This document shows positions 24,203 through 32,974 of a stretch of DNA of 33,301 bases, one piece after another. Origin of the DNA: Candidatus Poribacteria bacterium (GTDB taxonomy: Bacteria > Poribacteria > WGA-4E > WGA-3G); assembly GCA_003635185.1 (NCBI GenBank), contig PYJA01000061.1, forward strand, positions 1 to 33,301, given 5' to 3'. The notes below the pieces were generated by a model. The model searched no databases, was not told the origin of the DNA, and saw only the letters and a program-made list of their open reading frames with translations. Within the stretch, counting starts at the first letter, position 1; every line of letters begins with the position of its first letter. The translations under genes were made by a program, and so were the position numbers.

Positions 24203-27200
24203 TCAGGGTTTAATAGTGGTTTTGGTTGTAATTTGGGCTGTTTTCGCGCTATCATTTTCCGAAGTGGCTGCGACTTTGACCTCATAGGTACCGACAGTAG
24301 CAAGCGCAGTGACCGGAATCGTCAACGTCACTTTTGAAGAAACACCAGGCGCAAGCCATACTGACGGTTGACTTAATATCGCAGTGACATTACCTGACGT
24401 TGTTAATTGTATCGTATCTTTTGTATTGCCGGTATTTGTGACTTTAAAAATATACTTGATACCTGCCCTTGCATCCGTCGCCTCAGTTGTCAAATTGCTG
24501 ATTCCTTCTATAGCGACACCATAAACCGGTGTTCTCGTTGGCACTCTTCTATAGACAGGGAGAACCTCAGCATCCACGCCAACCTGCATGCCCCATGCGC
24601 CATGCCTTTCACTCACCTTCACAAGCAAGAGGTTATCTCCTTTTTTCAAGTGAACTGGAAAAGTATCTACGGCTTCGATAAGGGCTCGGTTTATTGCGTT
24701 ATGCCAGACGACTTTACCATTAAGCCACACTTTGATAGAATCGTCACTTCTAACGCTCATTGTCACATTAGGTTGATCCGTTTTGGATACAAGGGTAATG
24801 AGTGCATAAGCCGTAAAATCGTTAAGATTGGTGTTTTCTGTCATCCCTATATTGACGAGCATCGCGTTGATATTTCCACCTGGCGGAACTTCACCGAGTG
24901 TCCACGTATAATCTCCAACGATATCTCCTTCATTTGCGCCGTATTTAGATACTTTTTCTTCATTAACTGTATTGGCACTGGCAACGGCTAAAGAATCAAT
25001 ATCCGTCGAATCCTTTCCACCTTGATTTTGTTCCGTTGGTGCGATCATCCAGAGCCACGGACCCCGAATATTCGGACGAGGTTCATACGTTTTTTGGATT
25101 TGGGCGTTCTTCGTGTTATCACCTTCTGAAGTGGCGATAACATGAATGGGATAATCGGTGGCAGTCCGTGCTGTTCCCGGTATCGTCAATGTCACTTTCG
25201 AAGAAGCCCCTGGAACAAGCGATATAGACTCCTGACTGAGTATCGCAGGCAGCTCAGTTGTCAATTTTATTGTATCGTTAACATTGCCGGTGTTTGTCAC
25301 TGTAAGGGCGTACTTAATATCTGTATTCATATCAGTTGTTGCAGAAGTTAAGTCGTTTACACCTGATAAAACGACACCGTGAAAAGGCTTAATGGTGGCA
25401 GTAGTTATAATTTGAGCGGTTTTTGTGCTATCGTTTTCTGAAATAGCCGCGACTTTAACGACATAATCGCCAGCAGTAGCACGTACAAACCCCGGAACCA
25501 CCAATACCACTTTTGAAGAAGCCCCCGGATCAAGCGGGACCCGACTTAATGTTGGATCAGTCGATAGCTCATCGTCCTCAAGCTCTTTCGGACGACGTAG
25601 ATAAGTGGTATTGCCTGATGTTGCTAAATTTATTGTGTCTTTTGTATTACCGGTGTTTATCACTGTAATGATATACGCAATATCTGCCCCCTCATTTATT
25701 ATTTCAGGTGTCAAATCACACGTCCCTCCTAAAGCGACACCATAAACCGGAGTAGTCGTTGGAACTTTTCTGTAGACAGGGAACACCTCAGCATCCACGC
25801 CAACATGCATGCCCCATGAGCCGTCCCGTTCGCTAACCTTAACAAGCAAAAGATTATCACCTTTTTTCAGGTTAACTGGGAAAACATCATCGTTTTTCCT
25901 ATAGGTTCGGTTTATTGCGTTGCTAAAAACGACTTCACCGTTAAGCCAAACTTTTATGGAATCGTCGCTCCCAACTCTCATTTTCACATTCGGTTGATCC
26001 CTTTTGGATACAAGGGTAATGAGGGCATAAGCCGTAAAGTCGTCAAGATTGGTGTTTTCTGTCGTCCCTATATTCACGAGCATCGTGTTGATATTTCCAT
26101 TTGGAGGAATTTCACCAAGTGTCCACACATAATCTCCGACGGTGTCTCCTTCATTTGCGCCGTATTTAGATACTTTTTCTTCATTAACCGTATTGGCACT
26201 GGCAACTGCCAAAGAATCGATATGCGTTGAGCCCGCTCCACCTTGATTTTGTTCCGTTGGTGCGATCATCCAAAGCCACGGACCCCGAATGTTATTACGA
26301 TCTGGCATATCTGTAACATCACCAGAAATGTCTAATATCAGATTCGGTTCCATATCCTTTAATGAATGCCATGGACCATATATGATGTGTCCGTTGACAT
26401 CAACTGCCTCAACAAGTACCCTTTTATCCTTTGCTGTATTGGCTAAAAATTTAACAATGTCTTTCTCGTCATTTAAGGTTTTACAGCCAAGCATCAACGT
26501 GTGATGGTGCATAAATCGCACCTGATAGAGTCCATCAGGATCTGTTATCTCAAAAAAGACATGCGTATGATTAGGTGGATACGCAATAGATGATGGGAGC
26601 ATTTTGATCTGTCCGGGTTTGTTAGCCATGATTCGCTTAGGGTTGAAGTATGGACTAACATTTAACCATTTTGCTGCACATTCGGAAATCTTGTTTTGCG
26701 GCCCCGGACCGTAGGACATGACATAAGAACCACTCCGGAAATCATGTGGTAATGTAAAGGTGTGTCCGAGTTCATGAGCAACAGTTAGCCAGTAGAAAGA
26801 TGACGCTGGGACCAGTATACGTGCTCCTGAGAATGCCAGACCACCCGCACTTCCTATTGTCGGACTACCATGGTCCAGCACAACAAATAAGATTGTGTTG
26901 CGCGTTTGAATCCTATTCGCAAATTCACTAAACGCTCCGGCTGGGTTTTGCTGATAGTGTGTGCTGTCTTTTTTTCCTATTACACGGTGCACCACTGGCC
27001 TTCCGTTTGCATCGATCTCCAATCTAAAAGTTTTTCTATCGTACCCATAGTTTTCCATTTGATCTGCGTAAAACTTCTGCGTAACCTTCAGTAATTCCCT
27101 GATCTTAGTGTCTATGTTTTTCTGATGCTCACGGTCTTTTGGAACAAAATAGACAACTTTTACTATATATTCTTCCGGTGTATTTTCCTGTGCAAAACAA

Positions 27201-27256
27201 GGAAACAAAAAAGTTAAGAAAGCAGTTATCATTACAAATAAACTTATGAATTTCAT
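24203..27256 (-). CDS. Secreted metzincin-like protein with duplicated C-terminal domains
   Basis: This 1017-aa exported protein has a signal peptide (cleavage near A22). The zinc site is HELGHTFTLPHD (161-172), followed by a candidate Met-turn SYVMSYG (M180). The Gly usual in the metzincin HExxHxxGxxH motif is Thr here. A domain starting NIRGPWLWMIAPTEQ (about 322-505) recurs at 728-912. Each is followed by a NEW3/CARDB-like beta domain with VTNTGN...DTI and PGxSSKVxL motifs (about 505-625, 626-725, 912-1017). The GPWLWMIAPT repeat contains SDDSIKVWLNGxVV, suggesting carbohydrate or surface binding. AAGGAGACC precedes the ATG. Substrate is unknown; the protein may be cell-surface or host-directed. 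Confidence 0.8.
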   Translation of the reverse strand: MKFISLFVMITAFLTFLFPCFAQENTPEEYIVKVVYFVPKDREHQKNIDTKIRELLKVTQKFYADQMENYGYDRKTFRLEIDANGRPVVHRVIGKKDSTHYQQNPAGAFSEFANRIQTRNTILFVVLDHGSPTIGSAGGLAFSGARILVPASSFYWLTVAHELGHTFTLPHDFRSGSYVMSYGPGPQNKISECAAKWLNVSPYFNPKRIMANKPGQIKMLPSSIAYPPNHTHVFFEITDPDGLYQVRFMHHHTLMLGCKTLNDEKDIVKFLANTAKDKRVLVEAVDVNGHIIYGPWHSLKDMEPNLILDISGDVTDMPDRNNIRGPWLWMIAPTEQNQGGAGSTHIDSLAVASANTVNEEKVSKYGANEGDTVGDYVWTLGEIPPNGNINTMLVNIGTTENTNLDDFTAYALITLVSKRDQPNVKMRVGSDDSIKVWLNGEVVFSNAINRTYRKNDDVFPVNLKKGDNLLLVKVSERDGSWGMHVGVDAEVFPVYRKVPTTTPVYGVALGGTCDLTPEIINEGADIAYIITVINTGNTKDTINLATSGNTTYLRRPKELEDDELSTDPTLSRVPLDPGASSKVVLVVPGFVRATAGDYVVKVAAISENDSTKTAQIITTATIKPFHGVVLSGVNDLTSATTDMNTDIKYALTVTNTGNVNDTIKLTTELPAILSQESISLVPGASSKVTLTIPGTARTATDYPIHVIATSEGDNTKNAQIQKTYEPRPNIRGPWLWMIAPTEQNQGGKDSTDIDSLAVASANTVNEEKVSKYGANEGDIVGDYTWTLGEVPPGGNINAMLVNIGMTENTNLNDFTAYALITLVSKTDQPNVTMSVRSDDSIKVWLNGKVVWHNAINRALIEAVDTFPVHLKKGDNLLLVKVSERHGAWGMQVGVDAEVLPVYRRVPTRTPVYGVAIEGISNLTTEATDARAGIKYIFKVTNTGNTKDTIQLTTSGNVTAILSQPSVWLAPGVSSKVTLTIPVTALATVGTYEVKVAATSENDSAKTAQITTKTTIKP
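24509..25072. repeat. Internal coding repeat, copy B
   Basis: Encodes residues about 729-916 of the secreted metzincin-like protein and is highly similar in DNA to 25727-26290, so the domain pair arose by duplication within the gene. Confidence 0.75.
25727..26290. repeat. Internal coding repeat, copy A
   Basis: Encodes residues about 323-510 of the same protein. Long runs are identical to 24509-25072, for example around the EEKVSKYGANEGD segment. Confidence 0.75.
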
Positions 27257-27407
27257 ATATGTAAGGTCTCCTTATTTGATTGAAGACTATTGCTAAGATA
27301 TTTAGAGCAATATCTGTGCCAACGCTGGCCGCCTAAAATCAAGTAATTCTTAGTGTTGGTAAGTCAAAATGGCAGTTTTCTGCTAAATACCATTGAATTG
27401 GTGTATG

Positions 27408-28217
27408 TCAATTTGACACACTACGCATATTATACTTCTGTTTCAGAATGCCCCAGCTTGTTGATAATTTATCAGTCGGTTCAACTGCTAAGAAGTCCTC
27501 AATACCTTCCTGAATCTTTCTGATTTCCTTTTGGGAAAGCCCGCGGTTAAACATAGCAAACTCATCCATATCACCATTATAGTAACGGTTCAAATTCAAC
27601 GGTTCTTCGGTACCCAGCAACAGCGGAGACTCAACAGGAACTAATTTGCTATTTTGTTTTGGATGATTGATTAGCACTTCACCATCAAGATATACCGTCC
27701 ACCACTCTCCTCTCTGAAACGAAACGGCAACGTGCTGCCATTCATCTTTCGCAATCTTGTTGAGACTTTTCTGAGGAACTACACGTCCATCTGAGAGTTC
27801 CCAGCCCATCCAAATAAAACCATCTGGATGGAGGAGTATTTCGAAAAACTCATCTACATCAGGTCCCTTTGCTGCTATTAGTTGCCATTCACCTGGGCCT
27901 CTTTTCAACGTAGGACGAATCCATGCACAAATGGTGATGCCCTCTGTAAATTCAAACTGACGAGAATGAACAACCCGAACAATTCCGTTCTCACCACCGA
28001 AATTGAGTCCCTTTCCATACTTGCCTTTGGTCCAGTCTGTGTCTCCTTCTAATAGTCCATTCTGCCCGTTTCCAGACTGATCGGTGACGGTTTCACCTGC
28101 CCCATCTTCAAAGTCAAAATAAACGACTAATCCTTTTAATTCTTCGGCTGCACAAGTAATTTGCAAACTCGCTGCCAGAAGGACAGCTGTAAAAAGCATA
28201 ACTATAAAGTTGCGCAT
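27408..28217 (-). CDS. Secreted LamG/concanavalin A-like domain protein
   Basis: This 269-aa protein has a signal peptide (MRNFIVMLFTAVLLAASLQ, cleavage near A23-A24) followed by a LamG-type jelly-roll: LVVYFDFEDGAGETVTDQSG near the start, ITICAWIRP, the DEWQHVAVSFQRGEW...VYLDGE block, and MDEFAMFNRGLSQKEI. This is the common LamG-like glucanase/lectin fold used for sugar or protein binding. The tail DKLSTSWGILKQKY is of a kind I associate with secreted proteins of Poribacteria. The ATG at 28217 has AGAGGTG upstream; the longer frame to 28259 has none. It lies 151 bases upstream of the metzincin-like gene on the same strand. Confidence 0.85.
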   Translation of the reverse strand: MRNFIVMLFTAVLLAASLQITCAAEELKGLVVYFDFEDGAGETVTDQSGNGQNGLLEGDTDWTKGKYGKGLNFGGENGIVRVVHSRQFEFTEGITICAWIRPTLKRGPGEWQLIAAKGPDVDEFFEILLHPDGFIWMGWELSDGRVVPQKSLNKIAKDEWQHVAVSFQRGEWWTVYLDGEVLINHPKQNSKLVPVESPLLLGTEEPLNLNRYYNGDMDEFAMFNRGLSQKEIRKIQEGIEDFLAVEPTDKLSTSWGILKQKYNMRSVSN

Positions 28218-28300
28218 GAGTTTCACCTCTTTTATTGTAAAATCCAAAAATATATCCATACTTTTGGTGCGTGGGACCTAAACCGACAGACTGTGCTGTA

Positions 28301-28321
28301 GCACAAACTGTTAGTTTGTGC
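28301..28321. repeat. Perfect 9-3-9 hairpin, family 1
   Basis: GCACAAACT-GTT-AGTTTGTGC is a perfect inverted repeat. The same stem with one change and loop GGC recurs at 33002-33022. Confidence 0.6.
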
Positions 28322-28362
28322 AGTAGTGTACGCAAACTAAATGGAGTTTAAATAGATATTTC

Positions 28363-28445
28363 GGTAATTTGGCGAGGTTAGGAAACCTCGCCAGCAGCAG
28401 GTGTACATCTCTGCTGGCAAGGTTTCCTAACCTTGCCAAATTACC
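28363..28445. repeat. Large nested inverted repeat (35-bp arms)
   Basis: Bases 28363-28397 pair with 28411-28445 (35-bp arms, two mismatches, 13-base loop). Each arm itself contains a palindrome (ggcgaggtt-agga-aacctcgcc at 28371-28392). It lies in the 363-base gap between the LamG gene and the phytanoyl dioxygenase gene; no coding signal is seen in that gap. The form is that of a REP/BIME-like or palindromic mobile repeat. Confidence 0.75.
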
Positions 28446-28487
28446 CAATTTATTTTTTAATCTTCATACAGTTTGCGCTACAATTCT
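28441..28487. repeat. Dispersed intergenic repeat, copy A
   Basis: The stretch running through cttcatacagtttgcgctac is closely similar to 32868-32912. Both lie at the edge of hairpin-rich spacers, so they are parts of one repeat family. Confidence 0.55.
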
Positions 28488-28580
28488 GTGCAATTAATTA
28501 TAGATTTCACTATAAATTGGATCAATAAATTGAATTTAAACGGTACAACAATATCCACCCGAAAAACAGTGAGGATTGTT

Positions 28581-29303
28581 CTAAGCAAACGGGAAGGTGC
28601 CTTGATATCCGCGTGGACGCGAAACATGCCAAACACCATCATACATCGGTGTAACTTGATAATGGCAAACGACATTGCTCCGCTCCATATCATCACGTTC
28701 CTTTGCACCTTGATGTGGCATGTGGTTGATGAACACGACACAATCGCCTGCTTTCGGATACAAGATAACGTGTTCCTGTGATTCACACCATTCCTCAAAT
28801 TTCGGACGATCCAACGGGTACAGATGTGGGGGTTCGTTTAAGTGTCCACCTTGGACAAACTTGAGGTGTCCATCCCCTGGACCATTATCTTGAAAATAGT
28901 AGGTGGTGTTGATACCGGCAGGCGCCATCGCAAACGGATGTTCTTCAACATATCGCTTTTCGTGCCAGTAGCCGTAAAAGTCCATGTGCCATTCCTGCAG
29001 GTAAGGACCGGGATTGATATGTGCCCGTAAACTCCGTAGTTGACACTGTTTGCCCATCAATCCTTCAAGATAAGGACGGACGCTCGGATGCCCTACAAGT
29101 GGGGCATAAGTATCCGGTTCACGATCAAGCAGGCTATCAAACCACATATTACCGACTGCGTTCAAGCCCTCTTCCCAACCCTGTTCACGTGCATAATTAA
29201 CACGTTGACGGATATGTTCGGTTTCTTCAGGTGACAACGCGCCTTCTAATAAAATGAAACCGTCCTGTAATAGTTGGTTAATTTTGGTTTTCGTATCTTC
29301 CAT
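28581..29303 (-). CDS. Phytanoyl-CoA dioxygenase (PhyH) family protein
   Basis: This 240-aa Fe(II)/2-oxoglutarate-dependent oxygenase carries the iron ligands H106 and D108 in EWHMDFYGYW and a distal His in FINHMPHQGA (H194 or H197). R208, just after it, is suited to bind 2-oxoglutarate. Length is typical for bacterial PhyH-like enzymes, which hydroxylate varied small molecules; the substrate is not readable. AAAGGAGA precedes the ATG. It is the last gene of the probable ridA-fabV-YgiT-like-ThuA-PhyH operon, 24 bases after the ThuA-like gene. Confidence 0.9.
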   Translation of the reverse strand: MEDTKTKINQLLQDGFILLEGALSPEETEHIRQRVNYAREQGWEEGLNAVGNMWFDSLLDREPDTYAPLVGHPSVRPYLEGLMGKQCQLRSLRAHINPGPYLQEWHMDFYGYWHEKRYVEEHPFAMAPAGINTTYYFQDNGPGDGHLKFVQGGHLNEPPHLYPLDRPKFEEWCESQEHVILYPKAGDCVVFINHMPHQGAKERDDMERSNVVCHYQVTPMYDGVWHVSRPRGYQGTFPFA

Positions 29304-29327
29304 GATTTATCTCCTTTGAAATTCAGA

Positions 29328-30050
29328 TTAACCGAGGGGTTCCAAGGGTTGTGAATGTCCAAAAACGGGCTTCGGCGCATCGCCAAGCGCAGCCCAACGT
29401 GCAGCATTCGCAATCACCTGCCGGATATTCTCATCGTAATAGATCGGATATGTCTCATGACCGGGACGGAAATAGAAGATTTTCCCTCTGCCACGGTAGT
29501 AACAACAACCGCTACGGAACACCTCACCACCGGGGAACCAGCTAATAAAGACAAGCGTATCGGGTTCAGGAATGTCAAATGGTTCACCATACATTTCGGC
29601 ATGCTCAATTTCAAAGTACTCTCCGAGTCCTTCAACAATTGGATGTCCGTGTTCAATCACCCAGATCCGTTCCTTTTCGGCCGCCTCGCGCCATTTCAGG
29701 CTACATGACGTTCCCATCAAGCGGACAAACGGTTTAGAATAGTGACCAGAATGTAGTACGATTAGTCCCATTCCTTGCAAGACACGTGCTTTCACCTTAT
29801 CCGCAATTGCGTCTTCAACGGCGCCGTGCGCAGCATGTCCCCACCATATCAACACGTCTGTTTTATCCAACACTTCGTCAGTTAAGCCGTGTTCCGGTTC
29901 GTCCAACGTAGCGGTTAGCGTTTCAATTCCGTGTTCACTTAACCCATCGGCAATCGCAGTGTGGATACCTTTTGGGTATAATTTTTTGATAGCTTCGTTC
30001 GTTTTTTCGTGTCTAAATTCATTCCAAACTGTAACTAAAGGTTGTGACAT
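29328..30050 (-). CDS. ThuA-like domain protein
   Basis: This 240-aa protein has a class I glutamine amidotransferase-like fold of the ThuA family. Landmarks are [62 protein letters not shown], and the terminal GHETYPIYY...VIANAARW. No catalytic Cys triad is obvious, as is usual in the family, whose members have been linked to sugar or trehalose metabolism. The start at 30050 has GGAGA upstream; the longer frame to 30089 lacks one. It shares the operon with the phytanoyl-CoA dioxygenase. Confidence 0.88.
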   Translation of the reverse strand: MSQPLVTVWNEFRHEKTNEAIKKLYPKGIHTAIADGLSEHGIETLTATLDEPEHGLTDEVLDKTDVLIWWGHAAHGAVEDAIADKVKARVLQGMGLIVLHSGHYSKPFVRLMGTSCSLKWREAAEKERIWVIEHGHPIVEGLGEYFEIEHAEMYGEPFDIPEPDTLVFISWFPGGEVFRSGCCYYRGRGKIFYFRPGHETYPIYYDENIRQVIANAARWAALGDAPKPVFGHSQPLEPLG

Positions 30051-30104
30051 AAGTTTCTCCTTATTATCAGAAATTGTTTGTAATTGCACCGTATAAAAAT
30101 AAGT

Positions 30105-30383
30105 TTATTCAACAGCAACAATGTATTCAGTTAACACAGACCGCCTTTCTTTGGCACGCTTAGCAGCGTTGACGAATTCGCGTAGTGCTACAATCAATTC
30201 GTCGGCAGTCTCAGGTGTGAATGAGGCATCACCATCTTCAGGACAAACCCAGGCATAGACGTTCGGGATACGAATTGAGATACCATCTTCACTATATGAA
30301 AATACGGTTTGCCTCCACTCTTTTTTTATATTGTGTTGCCCACAAATTGGGGGTAATTTCGGTGTCATACAATAAACACACAA
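30105..30383 (-). CDS. Small YgiT/MqsA-like zinc-finger-type protein
   Basis: This 92-aa frame begins with a TTG and reads CVYC then PPICGQH, a candidate zinc site. The segment SIRIPNVYAWVCPEDGD follows, like the N-terminal domain of YgiT-type proteins, and a helical C-terminus. It starts within 2 bases of the fabV stop. If translation starts at the internal ATG (30368), the CxxC pair is lost, so the TTG is preferred although its ribosome site is weak. No partner toxin (MqsR or DUF4258) is beside it, so an antitoxin role is unproven; it may be a free-standing regulator. Confidence 0.55.
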   Translation of the reverse strand: MCVYCMTPKLPPICGQHNIKKEWRQTVFSYSEDGISIRIPNVYAWVCPEDGDASFTPETADELIVALREFVNAAKRAKERRSVLTEYIVAVE

Positions 30384-30384
30384 C

Positions 30385-31578
30385 TCAAAATGTTAATTCA
30401 GTCTCCACTGCTTCATCATAGTCAACACCCTCAACCTCAAATCCAAAAAGGTTGCGGAAACGTCTCCTGTAGCCAGCGTAATCAGAGAGTTCATGGAAAT
30501 TGTCGGTACTAATCTGTTTCCAACGTTCAGTGACCGCATCGGTCACATCTTGTCGCAATTCTCTGTCATCCAGTCGAATGTAACGTTCACTATCAAGTTG
30601 AGGTTGTAATTCTGGTCCGATATGTTCCGAGAATAACCGCTGCATCTGACCAATCGGTGCCTCGTTAATACCTTTTGCGTTCATAATATCGTAGAGGATA
30701 CTAATATAAAGCGGAACAACAGGAATTGCCGCAGAAGCTTGCGTAACAACAGCTTTGTTAACCGATATATACGCATTACCACCGAATTGATTTGCAAGTT
30801 TTTCATCAAGCGCATCAACCCGTGCCTTTAGGTCATCCTTTGCCTTGCCGATAGTACCATCTCGATAAATCGGCCAGGTTAATGCACTGCCGATATAGGT
30901 ATAGGCGACAACCGTCACCTCTGGCGCGAGCAACTCGGCATCAGCTAAAGCATCAACCCACATTTCAAGGTCTTCGCCGCCCATCACAGCGATTGTGTCA
31001 GCAATTTCCTTATCATTTGCAGGCTCAATCGTTACAGGTACAACGGTTTCGTCATTCAGGTCAATAGTTTTGCCTGTGTATGATTCGCCAATCGGTTTCA
31101 GCTGAGAATTATGCGTTTCGCCAGTACGTGGGTGAATTCGACGGGGTGCAGCGATGCTATAAACGAGAACATCTATTTTGCCAAAATTCGCTTTGAGTTG
31201 TTCTATCGCCTCCTGCTTCATCACATCGGAAAAAGCATCTCCGTTGAGACTCGCTGCCAAAAAACCATCATGTTGCGCTTGTTGATGGAAGGCCACGGTG
31301 TTGTAATAACCTGCAGAAGCTGTGCGTCTGTCGTCCGCTGGGCGCTCATATAGAAGCCCTAACGTTTTAGCACCGTATCCCCACGTCAACGCAATACGAG
31401 AGGCAAGCCCATAACCGGTTGACGCACCAATAACAAGAGCGTTTAAACCCGTTCCTTTGTGTGTAGCATACCCCTTAATTAAATCTACCTGATTTTGAAT
31501 ATTTGCTTGGCAACCAGCAGGATGCGCATTCGTACAGATAAAACCACGAATCCGAGGCTTAACAATTTGAACTGCCAT
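30385..31578 (-). CDS. fabV: Enoyl-[ACP]/trans-2-enoyl-CoA reductase, FabV type
   Basis: This 397-aa enzyme reduces trans-2-enoyl-ACP or CoA with NAD(P)H in fatty-acid synthesis. The Rossmann motif VIGASTGYGLASR (49-61) and the FabV active site Y238-x8-K247 (YRDGTIGKAK) are both present, and the opening IVKPRIRGFICTNAHP is diagnostic. FabV enzymes elsewhere are insensitive to triclosan. The start at 31578 has AAGGA upstream; a frame to 31731 would overlap ridA and has no ribosome site. It follows ridA by 25 bases. Confidence 0.95.
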   Translation of the reverse strand: MAVQIVKPRIRGFICTNAHPAGCQANIQNQVDLIKGYATHKGTGLNALVIGASTGYGLASRIALTWGYGAKTLGLLYERPADDRRTASAGYYNTVAFHQQAQHDGFLAASLNGDAFSDVMKQEAIEQLKANFGKIDVLVYSIAAPRRIHPRTGETHNSQLKPIGESYTGKTIDLNDETVVPVTIEPANDKEIADTIAVMGGEDLEMWVDALADAELLAPEVTVVAYTYIGSALTWPIYRDGTIGKAKDDLKARVDALDEKLANQFGGNAYISVNKAVVTQASAAIPVVPLYISILYDIMNAKGINEAPIGQMQRLFSEHIGPELQPQLDSERYIRLDDRELRQDVTDAVTERWKQISTDNFHELSDYAGYRRRFRNLFGFEVEGVDYDEAVETELTF

Positions 31579-31603
31579 TTTATCCTTCTTTTTTCTAAAG
31601 CGG

Positions 31604-32065
31604 TTAGTCTTCAATTTCGACGACCATTTCAACTTCAACCGGAATACCGCCGGGTAATTGCACCATACCGACCGCTGACCGCGCATGTTTACCTTTATCA
31701 CCAAAAACCTCAACAAAGAAATCTGATGCACCGTTCACGACAGCGGGTTGATCCGTGAAATCTGCCGATGAGTTAACAAAACCGACAACCTTCACAACGC
31801 GTTTTATCCGATCCAGATCGCCTAACGCATGTTTAAGCGTGCTGACCAAACCAATAGCAACTTGGCGCGCAGATTCGTATCCTTCTTCAACGGTTGCATC
31901 TGTGCCGAGTTGACTTTTGTATATTGGACCTTCACCTGTGCCTGGCCCGTGTCCGGAGGTAAAGATCAGATTTCCTGTTTGAACTGTGGTAACGTAATTA
32001 GCAACGGGTGTTGCAGGAGGCGGTAATTCTATCCTTAATTCTTCAAGTCGTTTTTCTATTTTCAT
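31604..32065 (-). CDS. RidA family protein (YjgF/UK114, long form)
   Basis: This 153-aa protein resembles enamine/imine deaminases that protect enzymes from reactive 2-aminoacrylate. The signature Arg is R129 in HARSAVGMVQLP, and the Glu in VEVEMVVEIED closes the usual C-terminal strand. It is longer than the 130-residue RidA subgroup and fits the YjgF-endoribonuclease-like long type. Downstream is fabV. The promoter at 32139-32167 precedes it. Which RidA subgroup reaction applies is not settled by sequence alone. Confidence 0.88.
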   Translation of the reverse strand: MKIEKRLEELRIELPPPATPVANYVTTVQTGNLIFTSGHGPGTGEGPIYKSQLGTDATVEEGYESARQVAIGLVSTLKHALGDLDRIKRVVKVVGFVNSSADFTDQPAVVNGASDFFVEVFGDKGKHARSAVGMVQLPGGIPVEVEMVVEIED

Positions 32066-32138
32066 GTTCTTTAATATCTCCCAAATAGTTTCATAATCTA
32101 ACGTGCCGCAAACATGATATCTTGCAGCAACCTATATT

Positions 32139-32167
32139 ATTAAATAGGTTTTCGGAGATTTTGTCAA
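32139..32167 (-). promoter_or_regulatory. Sigma70-type promoter for the ridA-fabV operon
   Basis: The minus strand has TTGACA (32162-32167), a 17-base spacer and TTTAAT (32139-32144), about 75 bases before ridA. It matches consensus at both boxes and spacing. Confidence 0.6.
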
Positions 32168-32219
32168 GTGAATTTATTTCTGAGAAAATAAAGTTGCTGC
32201 ATGAAATGGGTAGGAAAGA

Positions 32220-32450
32220 TCAATCTTCCGTGAGCAGCTGAAAATATTCCTCTCTACGTAGATTGACAGTCCGCATGTTATTTTTAATCACGCTAATCGG
32301 AACTTCGGCATAGCGTGGAATAACTACAGCTCGTTTAGCATCAGGATGATGATAGATGAGATGTGAACCTTTTTGTCGAACGAAACGGCACCCGAATTTT
32401 TCAAAAATCTTAACTTGGGTTCGCCAGTCTGTTGGCGAAATTTTAGGCAT
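32220..32450 (-). CDS. hicA: HicA family mRNA interferase toxin
   Basis: This 76-aa dsRBD-like RNase toxin has the HicA active-site His in KGSHLIYHH and the C-terminal EVPISVIKNNMRTVNL segment. Such toxins cut mRNA when unopposed. The ATG at 32450 has GGAGG (32456-32460) 5 bases upstream; the four-codon extension to 32462 does not. It overlaps the end of hicB by 8 bases, so antitoxin is made first. The frame looks intact. Confidence 0.9.
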   Translation of the reverse strand: MPKISPTDWRTQVKIFEKFGCRFVRQKGSHLIYHHPDAKRAVVIPRYAEVPISVIKNNMRTVNLRREEYFQLLTED

Positions 32451-32733
32451 TAAAGCCTCCAAGAGGAACCGTAAGTTGATTAAAGGAAACTACTTGCTTA
32501 TCAAGTTGAAGGGTGGGTTGTGACGTGTTCAAATCATACCCTGCATCTTCTAAAAAAGCCGTGAGTGTTCCGAGCTGTGCCGTCTCTTCCAACTGAATTT
32601 CAATAACCTCAATAAGATTATTCCGGGCTTCTTCAATATCTCTCCCACAACTTGCAACGTCTAATTCCGGGCAATAGGCGGTGTACATATTACCCTCCTT
32701 CCAAATTTCCTCTGTTACGACTAAATTCTTCAT
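32443..32733 (-). CDS. hicB: HicB family antitoxin (short form)
   Basis: This 96-aa protein has the HicB degenerate RNase H-like domain: YTAYCPELDVASCGRDIEEA followed by a helix with NLIEVIEIQLEE. The C-terminal third lacks an evident ribbon-helix-helix or helix-turn-helix. The ATG at 32733 has GGAGG (32739-32743) 5 bases upstream. It is transcribed before hicA. If it has no DNA-binding domain, the palindrome at 32761-32779 may be bound in some other way or through the HicAB complex. Confidence 0.88.
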   Translation of the reverse strand: MKNLVVTEEIWKEGNMYTAYCPELDVASCGRDIEEARNNLIEVIEIQLEETAQLGTLTAFLEDAGYDLNTSQPTLQLDKQVVSFNQLTVPLGGFNA

Positions 32734-32760
32734 CATAACCTCCATCTTTTCACCGTTGAA

Positions 32761-32810
32761 TTATTCGTGTTACGAACAAAAAGTGTACCTTGTTTTGCTT
32801 AAAAAATCAA
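32761..32810 (-). promoter_or_regulatory. hicBA promoter with palindromic candidate operator
   Basis: The minus strand has TTGATT (32805-32810), a 17-base spacer and TACACT (32782-32787). Just downstream is TTGTTCGT-aac-ACGAATAA (32761-32779), 8-bp arms with one mismatch, well placed for autoregulation. Confidence 0.6.
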
Positions 32811-32867
32811 GAAATTTTTATTAATTCGGCAATTTTCTGTCCGTACGAAGCACGGAAACCTCGCCCT

Positions 32868-32912
32868 ATTACCGATTTATTTTTCTAATCTTCACACAGT
32901 TTGGGATACAAA
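32868..32912. repeat. Dispersed intergenic repeat, copy B
   Basis: Similar to 28441-28487 (both run through cttca-acagtttg). It sits in the 556-base tail 32746-33301, which shows no convincing gene. Confidence 0.55.
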
Positions 32913-32974
32913 TACTTGGACCGAGTTCACGTTAAAATTATAGTAAAACGGACAATTAATGGGACACTTCTGTA

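Noticed and set aside
27190..27256. Lipoprotein signal at the start of the metzincin-like protein (Cys20).
   Set aside because: LFPC does not fit the lipobox, and a normal cleavage site follows at A22.
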